From: Prochlorococcus sp. AG-436-O11 | Lineage (GTDB): Bacteria > Cyanobacteriota > Cyanobacteriia > PCC-6307 > Cyanobiaceae | Reading direction: 5' to 3' | NCBI GenBank assembly: GCA_003212535.1 | Contig: QCPO01000007.1 | Coordinates: 1-62,904 of the forward strand | Length of the DNA: 62,904 nt | Shown: positions 28,262 to 35,443 of the stretch, one piece after another | Layout: each line of letters opens with the position of its first letter | How positions within the stretch are numbered: the stretch's first letter is position 1 | Made by a program: the position numbers and the translations under genes | Notes under the pieces: generated by a model | The model's input: the letters and a program-made list of their open reading frames with translations, nothing else | Told to the model about the DNA's origin: nothing | Database searches by the model: none

Positions 28262-28975
28262 ATGAGTGATTTAATTAAACTCAGTAGATCAACAGTAGAG
28301 AAATATATCAATTGTCCTAGATGTTGTGTATTAGATAAAAAACATAAAATTAAACCCCCATCTCTTCCTTTCACTTTGAATATTGCTGTAGATAATTTAT
28401 GTAAAAATGAATTTGATTATTTTCGAGACATTCAAGAACCTCATCCTTTATTTATTGAACACAAAATTGATGCTATACCTTTTAAACATAAAGATATTGA
28501 TTTATGGAGAAGTAATTTTAAAGGTATAAGATATAAATCTATTAAGTATAACTTCGATTTTGGAGGAGCAATTGATGACGTTTGGCAAAAAAAGAATGGT
28601 GAATTGATTATTGCAGATGTAAAAGCAACCTCAAGAAATAACTTTGATTGGAATGAAACTTTTAATAAATATGATTATGCAAAAGCATATAAAAGGCAAT
28701 TAGAAATGTATCAGTGGTTATTTAGAAAGAATGGATTTAAGGTTGCAGATGAAGCCTATCTTGTTTACTTTAATGGGAAAAAAAATGAACGTTTTTTTAA
28801 TAATAAACTCCATTTTGATACGCATGTTATTAAGTTAAATTGCTCTGCATCTTGGGTGGAACAGAAAGTTATTGAAACAGTTAGTCTTCTACAATCAAAT
28901 ATCTTTCCTAAACCTTCAACTAAGTGTGAGTATTGTAATTATTTAAAAAAACGTTGGCAATTACAGAACAATTAA
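28262..28975 (+). CDS. PD-(D/E)XK nuclease family protein with cysteine cluster (Cas4/RecB-like)
   Basis: A 237-residue protein. Residues 100-125 (FGGAIDDVWQ...GELIIADVKATS) fit the PD-(D/E)XK core with metal-binding D103 or D104, D119 and K121; QLEMYQWL downstream is the conserved glutamine-tyrosine (QxxxY) motif of RecB and Cas4 nucleases. Cysteines C18, C21, C22 near the N-terminus and C222, C225 near the C-terminus are placed as in Cas4 and AddB, where they hold a 4Fe-4S cluster. No CRISPR array or cas gene is in the window, so a role in DNA repair is more plausible. Exact function unknown. Confidence 0.8.
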   Translation: MSDLIKLSRSTVEKYINCPRCCVLDKKHKIKPPSLPFTLNIAVDNLCKNEFDYFRDIQEPHPLFIEHKIDAIPFKHKDIDLWRSNFKGIRYKSIKYNFDFGGAIDDVWQKKNGELIIADVKATSRNNFDWNETFNKYDYAKAYKRQLEMYQWLFRKNGFKVADEAYLVYFNGKKNERFFNNKLHFDTHVIKLNCSASWVEQKVIETVSLLQSNIFPKPSTKCEYCNYLKKRWQLQNN

Positions 28976-29063
28976 ATTTTTAAGCAACAATGAATAATAT
29001 TTTCCTATGAATATGGAAAAATACTTTATAAAAGATAATCTTAAGTAGTTATTTAATAAAAAT

Positions 29064-29672
29064 TTGTTCAATAAAAAAAATAAAAATAATAAAATTAGCA
29101 ATCATCTGCAGCGAGATGTAATAAAAATTGCTGGAAAAACTATTTTTATTAATCCATTTTTATATATGAGAAGAGTTGACGAAAATACTAATAGGTGGTT
29201 TAGAGAGCTTGGTCAAATCTCTGAAAACCAAACATCTTCGAATAGGAATCGATTTTTCCCTGAATTAGATTGGAATGATCTTAGCCAAGAAGAAAAACTT
29301 ATAAAGGATGCAACTGTTGAAATGTTTATAAAAACCATAGACATAATTAATACTTTCCATCCCCAACTTAATTCCGAACAATTACTAGAAGTTGAGAGAA
29401 AGATAGTAAATACAAAAAAAATAGCTTTTGAAAAGTGGGTTAAAAAATCTTTTGCTAAAAAAGCTAGAATTGAACTGAATGAGAAAAGAAAATATCAAAG
29501 AGATAAAGCGATCAGAAATTGGAAAGAATGGTTAAGTCTTAAAAATACTAATCAAGCTTTTTTGCCTATAATAGTAGTCATTCTTATTGCTGCATTTGTC
29601 GGTTGGTCATTAGGAATATCTAAAAACAGCTGTAATCCTTATTTCGAGCAAGATTTAGATCGGTTAATCTGA
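29064..29672 (+). CDS. Hypothetical protein with C-terminal membrane anchor
   Basis: A 202-residue protein, basic and mostly helical, with one hydrophobic segment near residues 168-187 (AFLPIIVVILIAAFVGWSLG) and a short tail with one cysteine. It is therefore probably a cytoplasmic protein anchored at its C-terminus. The start is a TTG at 29064 with no good ribosome binding site, so the start is uncertain. I do not recognise the family. It lies between a nuclease gene and the small gene preceding PBP2. Confidence 0.75.
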   Translation: MFNKKNKNNKISNHLQRDVIKIAGKTIFINPFLYMRRVDENTNRWFRELGQISENQTSSNRNRFFPELDWNDLSQEEKLIKDATVEMFIKTIDIINTFHPQLNSEQLLEVERKIVNTKKIAFEKWVKKSFAKKARIELNEKRKYQRDKAIRNWKEWLSLKNTNQAFLPIIVVILIAAFVGWSLGISKNSCNPYFEQDLDRLI

Positions 29673-29782
29673 TTATTTTGTTCAATAGAATACTTATTGA
29701 TAATTCAAAATTCTTTTGATAATTTTTAATTTCTTTCCTAGAATGTTATTAGGAAATTTTAAAAACAACTGATTAAAACTTA

Positions 29783-29917
29783 ATGAATAATAATCAAGAA
29801 AAAAATAAAATTAAAAATACTGAATTTAACCAAAATAATTATCAATTATTACTTGATCGACTTCTAAGCATTAAAGAAAAAATAATGTCCTTAGAAAAGA
29901 AATTTCTAGTTAAATAA
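29783..29917 (+). CDS. Small hypothetical protein upstream of PBP2 (44 aa)
   Basis: An ATG reading frame of 44 codons, asparagine- and lysine-rich at the N-terminus, then a helical heptad-like stretch (YQLLLDRLLSIKEKIMSLEKK). It ends 9 bp before the PBP2 start, a spacing typical of cotranslated genes. The leucine pattern suggests a short coiled coil. It is below usual gene-finder limits, so it may be a real microprotein or a leader. Confidence 0.5.
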   Translation: MNNNQEKNKIKNTEFNQNNYQLLLDRLLSIKEKIMSLEKKFLVK

Positions 29918-29926
29918 AATTTAAGT

Positions 29927-31717
29927 TTGGAAAATCAAAAAATCAATCAAGAGAGTTCTTCATTAAAAAGACAACCTCTTGTTCTTTATTTATTAACTTC
30001 TTTTACTTTTTTATTGATATTAATTAGATTAATTTTTTTGCAGCTCATCAATAATGAGACTTATAAAAACATGTCTGATGAAAATAGAATCAGGTTAATT
30101 GCCTCACAACCAATACGTGGTTTGATAACGGATAAGAATGGATTCATTTTGGCAGATAATAAAATTAAGTATTCTTTAATAATAAAACCTCAATACGTTA
30201 ATGAAATAGATTGGCAAAACTATAAATCCAAGCTTTCTATTTTATTAGATATTAGATCTGATTTTCTTCAAAAAAGATATATTGATGGTTTGAGACATAA
30301 TGATCTTTCAATCACTTTATTAGATGATTTAACAGTTGATCAAATTATAAAATTTAAAGAAAATGAAAAACTATTAAATGGTATTGAAATTTCAAACAAA
30401 GTGATTAGAAATTATCCTTATAAGACATTAGCTTCTCATGTTATTGGATATACGCAACCAATTACTGATTCAGAGTTTCGTATTTTATCTAAAAAAGGTT
30501 ATAAATTAAATGATTTAATTGGAAGAACAGGTATAGAATTTGTTTACGAAGATTTTTTACGAGGGGAATGGGGTGGAGAGATGATTGAGGTGAATGCTGC
30601 AGGCACATTTCAAAAATCTTTAGGTATTAAACCCTCAAAAGAAGGAAAGGATATTCAGTTGACCATTGATTTGAATTTGCAATTAGTTGCCGAAAAAGTG
30701 CTTAAAGACAAACAAGGTGGAGCCATAATAGTTATGGATCCTAGAGATGGTGCAATAAGAGCCATGGCTAGCAAACCGACATTTGATTTGAATTTTTTTT
30801 CAAAAGAGTTCAAACCTCAAAAAGAATATGATGCATTATTTAATTCGCCCAAAAAACCCTTATTTAATAGAGCTTTAAATGCTTATGATCCAGGCAGTGT
30901 TTGGAAAATCGTAACAGCCTTAGCAGGATTAGAAAACGGAAGGTTTCCACCTAAAACTATCTTAGAAACTAAGCCTTGCATTAGATATGGTGGTCAATGT
31001 TTTCGAGAACATAATGATTTAGGTTTTGGCTATATTGGTTATGAAGATGCCTTAAGAGTTTCTAGTAATACTTTTTTTTATCAGATTGGCCATGCTGTAG
31101 GGGTTGATCAAATTTATGATATTGCCAAGAAGTTAGGCTTCGCTGCATTATCTGGTATTGAAATATATGAACAAGAAAATGTAGGTTTGGTAGCAAGTAG
31201 TAAATGGGCGAATGAAGGCAGAGGTTGGGGTGAACCAGGAAAGACTCCTTGGCTTCCAGAAGATATTGCAAGTATGTCTATTGGTCAATTTGTTGTTCAA
31301 GTTACTCCTATGCAGATTGCACGAGCTTATTCTGCTATTGCAAATGGTGGTTACTTAGTGACTCCTCATTTATCTAAATTAAATAAAAAATTTATATTAA
31401 ATGAAAAGCCAAGAAAAATTGATATTGATCCGAAGAATATTCAGTTGATTAAAAATGGCTTAAGAAAAGTAGTTGAGTCTGGAACTGGAGTATCTATTAA
31501 TTATGGTGTAAGTAATCTTCCTCCAGTATCTGGTAAAACTGGCACTGCTGAAGATGGAGAAGGCGGTTTAGATCATGCTTGGTTTGTTTGCTTTACTCCC
31601 TCAGATAAAAGTGAGTTACTAATAGTTGCTTTTGCACAAAATACTCCAGGAGGTGGTTCTGTACATGCTCTTCCAATGGCAAGAGAAATTCTAAAAGTAT
31701 GGAATGAGAATAATTGA
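29927..31717 (+). CDS. mrdA: Penicillin-binding protein 2 (peptidoglycan transpeptidase)
   Basis: PBP2 cross-links peptidoglycan during elongation together with MreB and RodA. The 596-residue protein has one N-terminal membrane segment (LVLYLLTSFTFLLILIRLIF, about 18-37), the dimerisation domain, and a transpeptidase domain with all three motifs: SVWK (in DPGSVWKIV) near residue 325, SSN in VSSNTFF and KTG in SGKTGTAE. The start is a TTG. Length fits the family. The FMN reductase gene is convergent 26 bp away. Confidence 0.95.
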   Translation: MENQKINQESSSLKRQPLVLYLLTSFTFLLILIRLIFLQLINNETYKNMSDENRIRLIASQPIRGLITDKNGFILADNKIKYSLIIKPQYVNEIDWQNYKSKLSILLDIRSDFLQKRYIDGLRHNDLSITLLDDLTVDQIIKFKENEKLLNGIEISNKVIRNYPYKTLASHVIGYTQPITDSEFRILSKKGYKLNDLIGRTGIEFVYEDFLRGEWGGEMIEVNAAGTFQKSLGIKPSKEGKDIQLTIDLNLQLVAEKVLKDKQGGAIIVMDPRDGAIRAMASKPTFDLNFFSKEFKPQKEYDALFNSPKKPLFNRALNAYDPGSVWKIVTALAGLENGRFPPKTILETKPCIRYGGQCFREHNDLGFGYIGYEDALRVSSNTFFYQIGHAVGVDQIYDIAKKLGFAALSGIEIYEQENVGLVASSKWANEGRGWGEPGKTPWLPEDIASMSIGQFVVQVTPMQIARAYSAIANGGYLVTPHLSKLNKKFILNEKPRKIDIDPKNIQLIKNGLRKVVESGTGVSINYGVSNLPPVSGKTGTAEDGEGGLDHAWFVCFTPSDKSELLIVAFAQNTPGGGSVHALPMAREILKVWNENN

Positions 31718-31743
31718 TTTAAAACTTTAAATACTCAAAATTA

Positions 31744-32268
31744 TTATGTTTTTAATTTTTTCATTTGCGATAGTCTTTGAATTATATCTTCAATAGTTTT
31801 GCTATCAATTGGTTTACTGAATGAGGAAAAAAGTTGTCTTCCTAAGACTTGACTTCCCAAATGCACTAATTGAATTCGTAATGACGTCAGTAGTTCTAAA
31901 CCTACTCCTCCAGAAAATGTAGCAATTGCAATTGGTTGACCATTAAATAAATTTCTAAAATCATCTCCTGATATGGATAACCATGCTATGAAGTTTGTGA
32001 GAATTGGTGGTATTGATCCATTATATTCAGGTGCACAAATTATCCACTTTTCAGTTTCAAAAAGCTTTTCTTTTATTTCTAATATTTTTACTGGAATATT
32101 TTCTTTGCTATGAATTCGAGGATTAAATAAAGGAATATCTAAAGTTGTAAGATCTAATATCTCTGCACTTATTTTCATTTCACTGCTTTTTTCAAGAAAT
32201 TTTTGTGAAAGTTCTAGGTTTTTTCCGCAACTTGCCGAAATGATTATTATTTCTTTTGAATCATTCAT
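31744..32268 (-). CDS. NAD(P)H-dependent FMN reductase family protein
   Basis: A 174-residue flavodoxin-like protein with SASCGKNLELSQKFL near the start (phosphate-binding loop), and APEYNGSIPPILTNFIAWLS, the signature of the NADPH-dependent FMN reductase family. It starts 16 bp after flv1 on the same strand and therefore probably belongs to the flv3-flv1 unit, possibly supplying reduced flavin or acting as a quinone reductase. The specific substrate is unknown. Confidence 0.88.
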   Translation of the reverse strand: MNDSKEIIIISASCGKNLELSQKFLEKSSEMKISAEILDLTTLDIPLFNPRIHSKENIPVKILEIKEKLFETEKWIICAPEYNGSIPPILTNFIAWLSISGDDFRNLFNGQPIAIATFSGGVGLELLTSLRIQLVHLGSQVLGRQLFSSFSKPIDSKTIEDIIQRLSQMKKLKT

Positions 32269-32284
32269 AAATTAAAAAAGTAGT

Positions 32285-34138
32285 TTAATAGTTAGCTCCA
32301 CTTTTGCGGTGATGAACAGCCGTTAGACTATCTGATCTTATTATATTGCCATGTAGAACTTCAGCATATATTATCCAATGATCTCCACATTCCATTCTTT
32401 CTTTTACTAAAGCATCTAACCATGCTAAAGACTCAGGAATAATTACTTGATTATTAGGAGTTAATTTAATCTTCAATCCTTCAAATCGATTTTCCCCTGG
32501 AGCGAAAGGTTTTGTGAATCTTTTTAAAGGTTCCTTGAAATCCTTTTCGCTAAGAATATTTAAGGCGAAAGAGTCACCTATTTGTAGCAGAGATTCTACT
32601 GATCTATCTTTTGCGACTGCAATACTTAATCCTGGAGGAGAAAAACTTGCTTGACTAACCCACGATGCCAGCATGGCTCCTTTCACATTATTCTCATCTT
32701 TTCCTTTAGAGGCAGTTAGAACGCAAAGTGAACCGATTACTCTTCCTAAAGCTTGAAGTGTTGGATTGGTTTTACTAGTAATCATTCCAGTATCTGATTT
32801 TCTGATTTTTTGTTTTGCTTTTTTTAATATATTTCTCCCAAAATGAGTACCAATTTCTTCCAGTTCTTTAATTTTGGGTTTATTAGGACTAAATTTAATT
32901 CTTATTGGGTCAAAACTAAATTTGAAACCACCATCTTTTAATTTTGATTCAAGTAAATCTATTGCTTCCCCACTCCATCCAAAACTACCAAAAATACCGA
33001 CAGGCTTATCTCTATTGCCCTCAGACAACAAAGTGCCAAGGGCACTTACTATTGGGGTGGGTGCATGCCCACCTAATGTGGGAGATCCAATTAAATACCC
33101 ATCAGCATTTTGAATTGATTTTATTAGTTCATCATTAGATGTAAATTCACAATTAATACTTTTTACCTCAACTGAAGTTCTAGTTATACCTTTAGCTAAT
33201 GCATCTCCTATTGAAGCTGTATTGCCATATGCACTAGCGTAAATCAAGGCAATTTTAGGATTATTTGTTGAAAGATTTTCTCCCCATCTGATGTAGTTAT
33301 TTAAAAAGCTTTTTAAGCTATATTCAATAGCTGGACCATGAAGTGGAGCAATAGTTTTAATATCTAATTCAGCAATTCTTTCAGCTATTGTTACGATTTG
33401 ATTAGACATTGGTGCCATCAGGCAATCATAAAAGTGCTTTCTATTAATTTCTGTACTTATTAGATTTGTCTCAGACCAATATTCAGAGGCAATGTGTGCA
33501 GAGAAAATTTTTTCACTTAAAAGTATTTCTTGATTTCGTTCATAAACGATTAGGCCTCCAGGCCAACGCGCTGTTGGAACAGGAATTAACTCTAGTGAAA
33601 TATTTTCTAATTCTAAAATAAGTTCCTTTTTGATTATGCTGATTTTGGGTAATTTAACCTCGACAAATTTTTCTAAGTTTGGGTTCCTTTGATTCCAAAG
33701 TTCGGAAATAAGTTTAAAGCCTGGATTAGAGCATGTAATAGTTAAGTTTTTGAATTTCGTATTTATATTTTTTATAGTTTCTATGATTTGGGGATTTATA
33801 TGACCAGTAATGATATTTATTTTATTTAATTTAAATTGATCAAAAAAGATAGAGATTATTTTATTGAATGAATTTAAATAACTTTTTTCAGGTGGATGAA
33901 TAACAAAAAGCTCTTCATTACTTCTAATTAAAAAAGTGTTGAAGGACGATCCCTGTTCAAGATTAAACTCAAGTTCAAATCTTTCTTTATTTTGATCTAG
34001 AAATCTGATGCAAGTAAAATTCTCAGTAATTTCAAATTTTGATAATTTTTTATCTTCAAAGAGTGAACTTTTATTGATTTCTAACATTTTTAAAAAATAG
34101 TTTTCTAATAATGGTTTGTGACTTATTAGTGATACCAA
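32285..34138 (-). CDS. flv1: Flavodiiron protein, Flv1 type (degenerate diiron site)
   Basis: A 617-residue three-domain flavodiiron protein: beta-lactamase-like domain (1-260), flavodoxin domain with YASAYGNTASIGDALAKG, and C-terminal flavin reductase domain ending AVHHRKSGANY. Flv1 and Flv3 form a complex that reduces oxygen to water beside photosystem I. The metal ligands are replaced: HxExDH has become GHINPQ, the next histidine is an arginine (TARWPG) and the bridging aspartate is a lysine (LSEKIF). This loss is characteristic of cyanobacterial Flv1. The start is a TTG that falls in a short repeat also seen at 35,400; the ATG at 34087 is an alternative. Confidence 0.93.
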   Translation of the reverse strand: MVSLISHKPLLENYFLKMLEINKSSLFEDKKLSKFEITENFTCIRFLDQNKERFELEFNLEQGSSFNTFLIRSNEELFVIHPPEKSYLNSFNKIISIFFDQFKLNKINIITGHINPQIIETIKNINTKFKNLTITCSNPGFKLISELWNQRNPNLEKFVEVKLPKISIIKKELILELENISLELIPVPTARWPGGLIVYERNQEILLSEKIFSAHIASEYWSETNLISTEINRKHFYDCLMAPMSNQIVTIAERIAELDIKTIAPLHGPAIEYSLKSFLNNYIRWGENLSTNNPKIALIYASAYGNTASIGDALAKGITRTSVEVKSINCEFTSNDELIKSIQNADGYLIGSPTLGGHAPTPIVSALGTLLSEGNRDKPVGIFGSFGWSGEAIDLLESKLKDGGFKFSFDPIRIKFSPNKPKIKELEEIGTHFGRNILKKAKQKIRKSDTGMITSKTNPTLQALGRVIGSLCVLTASKGKDENNVKGAMLASWVSQASFSPPGLSIAVAKDRSVESLLQIGDSFALNILSEKDFKEPLKRFTKPFAPGENRFEGLKIKLTPNNQVIIPESLAWLDALVKERMECGDHWIIYAEVLHGNIIRSDSLTAVHHRKSGANY

Positions 34139-34147
34139 GGGTTTATA
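34127..34147 (+). repeat. Outer direct repeat, left copy
   Basis: The 21 bp here match 35400-35420 at 19 of 21 positions (core gtgatRccaaKggtttata). It covers the flv1 start codon. Together with the inner repeat it brackets the insert between flv1 and flv3. Confidence 0.75.
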
Positions 34148-34152
34148 TGGGG

Positions 34153-34173
34153 TTTCAACGGATTTTCAACTAT
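34153..34173 (+). repeat. Inner direct repeat, left copy
   Basis: A 21-bp sequence, ending ttcaacggattttcaactat, recurs exactly at 35299-35319. It contains two TTTCAAC units 11 bp apart. The copies flank the small accessory insert. Confidence 0.9.
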
Positions 34174-34295
34174 CGACCAGAACATTTAATTCTTGTGAAA
34201 CCGTTATATATATCAGTCGATTATACCTATACAGAACCATTATTGAGTTAGTAAATGTAGGGTTTCCAACTGGAACGCGATTTCTTGGTGATTAT

Positions 34296-34442
34296 CTAAG
34301 CAAATTGATGATTTTTATAAAATTTTCTGTAATCATCATGTAATCTTTCTGTTGCTAATCTTCTATTCTTCATTGCTTCTCTAATTAAATCCATTTCATG
34401 GAAGTTTTGATTGAGAATAGTGAAAGGAGTAATGAGTTTCAT
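34296..34442 (-). CDS. Small protein of the MKL(I/T)TPxT family, copy A (48 aa)
   Basis: A 48-residue frame starting at the ATG complementary to 34440-34442, preceded by a full Shine-Dalgarno sequence (AGGAGGTCTT directly before ATG), which is rare in this genome. It reads MKLITPFTILNQNFHEMDLI... and is rich in R, E and H. Its first 10 residues and most of the next 40 match the gene at 47,229 (for instance EMDLIR and RLHxDYRK). Function unknown. It is divergent from the putative RNA at 34,497. The strong ribosome binding site and a paralogue support a real gene. Confidence 0.75.
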   Translation of the reverse strand: MKLITPFTILNQNFHEMDLIREAMKNRRLATERLHDDYRKFYKNHQFA

Positions 34443-34484
34443 AAGACCTCCTATATCTACACCTATATTGTCCTCCTTTTTACT

Positions 34485-34490
34485 TATAAT
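34485..34490 (+). promoter_or_regulatory. -10 box of putative small RNA, copy 1
   Basis: A perfect TATAAT lies about 7 bp before the start of the block conserved with copy 2, where the aligned sequence is TAAAAT (47618-47623). No -35 box is evident. The position suggests a transcript start near 34497. Confidence 0.55.
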
Positions 34491-34496
34491 TCATAG

Positions 34497-34658
34497 GGTA
34501 TTTCTATTCGAGTATTAGTGCTTTGTGGATGTCACGACTATCATTTTCCATTAAGTAGGAGTAGAAATAATTTAGGAGTCAAAATCACTTCATCGACTTT
34601 GTGGATAGCGAGGTGCATATGACTCGAAGAGGGCAAAAAATGCCCTCTTATTTTTTTC
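34497..34658 (+). ncRNA. Putative structured small RNA, copy 1
   Basis: About 160 bp conserved with 47630-47795, although no protein frame is shared. Identical runs include gtcacgactatc, ggagtagaaataat and gcgaggtgcata. The segment is G+C richer than its surroundings, has a TATAAT box upstream and ends with an intrinsic terminator. Internal complementarity between the early AGTGCTTTG and later CAAAA(T/G)CACTT gives a long-range stem. Both copies stand divergent to small genes with the same leader. I cannot match it to a named cyanobacterial RNA (for example the Yfr family) from memory. The existence of the transcript is an inference. Confidence 0.6.
34628..34658 (+). terminator. Intrinsic terminator of putative small RNA, copy 1
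   Basis: AGAGGGCA (34628-34635), a 5-A loop and TGCCCTCT (34641-34648) form a perfect 8-bp stem followed by TATTTTTTTC. This is the strongest terminator in the region, and there is no protein gene upstream on the plus strand for it to serve. Confidence 0.85.
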
Positions 34659-34710
34659 TTTCTTTCACTTTATAGATCTACAGTGTGGAAAGGGAGAGTG
34701 GAATGTTGCT

Positions 34711-34732
34711 CAACTGTCACATGTGACAGTTG
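34711..34732. promoter_or_regulatory. Perfect 22-bp palindrome, candidate operator
   Basis: The half-site CAACTGTCACA is followed immediately by its exact reverse complement. With no T-run after it, a terminator is unlikely. The centre TGTCACATGTGACA is similar in style to sites of CRP-family regulators but does not match the CRP (TGTGA-N6-TCACA) or NtcA (GTA-N8-TAC) consensus. It lies 91 bp before the glycine-zipper gene and would cover the -35 position of a possible -10 (TAATAT, 34741-34746). Confidence 0.65.
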
Positions 34733-34823
34733 CCAAAGAATAATATTTCAACTTTAAATTTTCAACAAATAATTTATTGTTTAGATGTGTGAGTGAGTTG
34801 TTGAAAATATCTTAATTTTTAAA

Positions 34824-35267
34824 ATGAAAATTCTTGTCGCAACTCTTATATTGGGTGCTTCTTTTCCAGTCAATGCTCATGAGGGCATTGGAGATCACAT
34901 TCATCGAGAAGCATATGAGTCACAAAAAGGATACGCATATGAGAACAAGTGCTTCCGTTATGAATATAGGGAAAAATATATTCCAGGCACTTCAATGTCT
35001 CCAGGATATGTCAAATCTTATAGTGAGAAGGTTTCTATCCCATGCAATAGTCATCGCAGGGTATTTAACCATTATCATCAGAAGACTGAACCACAAACTT
35101 CGTATGTGAAATATAAACCTGCTCCAAAATGTACTGGAAGTACAACATTAGGTGGATTAATAGGTGGTGGAATTGCAGCATCTTTATCAAAAAGTGAAGC
35201 ATATGGTTGGAGTATTCCTTTAGGTGCAGTTTTAGGTGCAGGAATTGGAAATGCCGAATGTAAATAA
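34824..35267 (+). CDS. Secreted glycine-zipper protein
   Basis: A 147-residue protein with a signal peptide (MKILVATLILGASFPVNA, cleavage after residue 18), a mature part rich in histidine and tyrosine (HEGIGDHIHREAY and further H residues) and a C-terminal glycine-zipper with two short hydrophobic stretches (LGGLIGGGIAASL, IPLGAVLGAGIGNA). Four or more cysteines are present. The C-terminal layout resembles the glycine-zipper 2TM domain of outer-membrane proteins such as the rickettsial 17-kDa antigen. An envelope location is likely. The gene lies alone in the insert between flv1 and flv3, and a palindrome upstream suggests regulated expression. Confidence 0.82.
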   Translation: MKILVATLILGASFPVNAHEGIGDHIHREAYESQKGYAYENKCFRYEYREKYIPGTSMSPGYVKSYSEKVSIPCNSHRRVFNHYHQKTEPQTSYVKYKPAPKCTGSTTLGGLIGGGIAASLSKSEAYGWSIPLGAVLGAGIGNAECK

Positions 35268-35298
35268 TTATGGTTTTCATTTAATATTGGGGGTCAAT

Positions 35299-35319
35299 TT
35301 TCAACGGATTTTCAACTAT
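35299..35319 (+). repeat. Inner direct repeat, right copy
   Basis: Exact 21-bp copy of 34153-34173, located 31 bp after the glycine-zipper gene. The pair delimits 1.1 kb that contains the small gene, the putative RNA, the palindrome and the glycine-zipper gene. Confidence 0.9.
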
Positions 35320-35399
35320 AAATCAAAAAAAACCTAGTTATAACTTCAATCTATATTTTCTTTAACTGGATTTCAAAGTATATTGTTTCTATCTAAACG

Positions 35400-35420
35400 T
35401 AGTGATGCCAATGGTTTATA
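35400..35420 (+). repeat. Outer direct repeat, right copy
   Basis: Matches 34127-34147 at 19 of 21 positions. It sits 23 bp beyond the flv3 stop codon and resembles the sequence around the flv1 start. It may be a remnant of the original flv3-flv1 junction or a target duplication. Confidence 0.7.
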
Positions 35421-35443
35421 AATACTCTAAATACAAAGACTGG

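Larger units (their letters stand above)
34443..34823. other. 381-bp non-coding stretch with putative RNA gene and operator
   Basis: Between two divergent-looking genes. It holds the putative small RNA with its terminator (34497-34658), a perfect 22-bp palindrome (34711-34732) and A+T-rich DNA with TTTCAAC motifs near 34746 and 34760. See separate entries. Confidence 0.8.

Noticed and set aside
28262..28975. Possible CRISPR-Cas system around the Cas4-like gene
   Set aside because: No repeat-spacer array or other cas gene occurs anywhere in the window.
35065..35280. Antisense frame in the glycine-zipper gene
   Set aside because: Histidine- and leucine-rich shadow of the coding strand with no supporting start signal.
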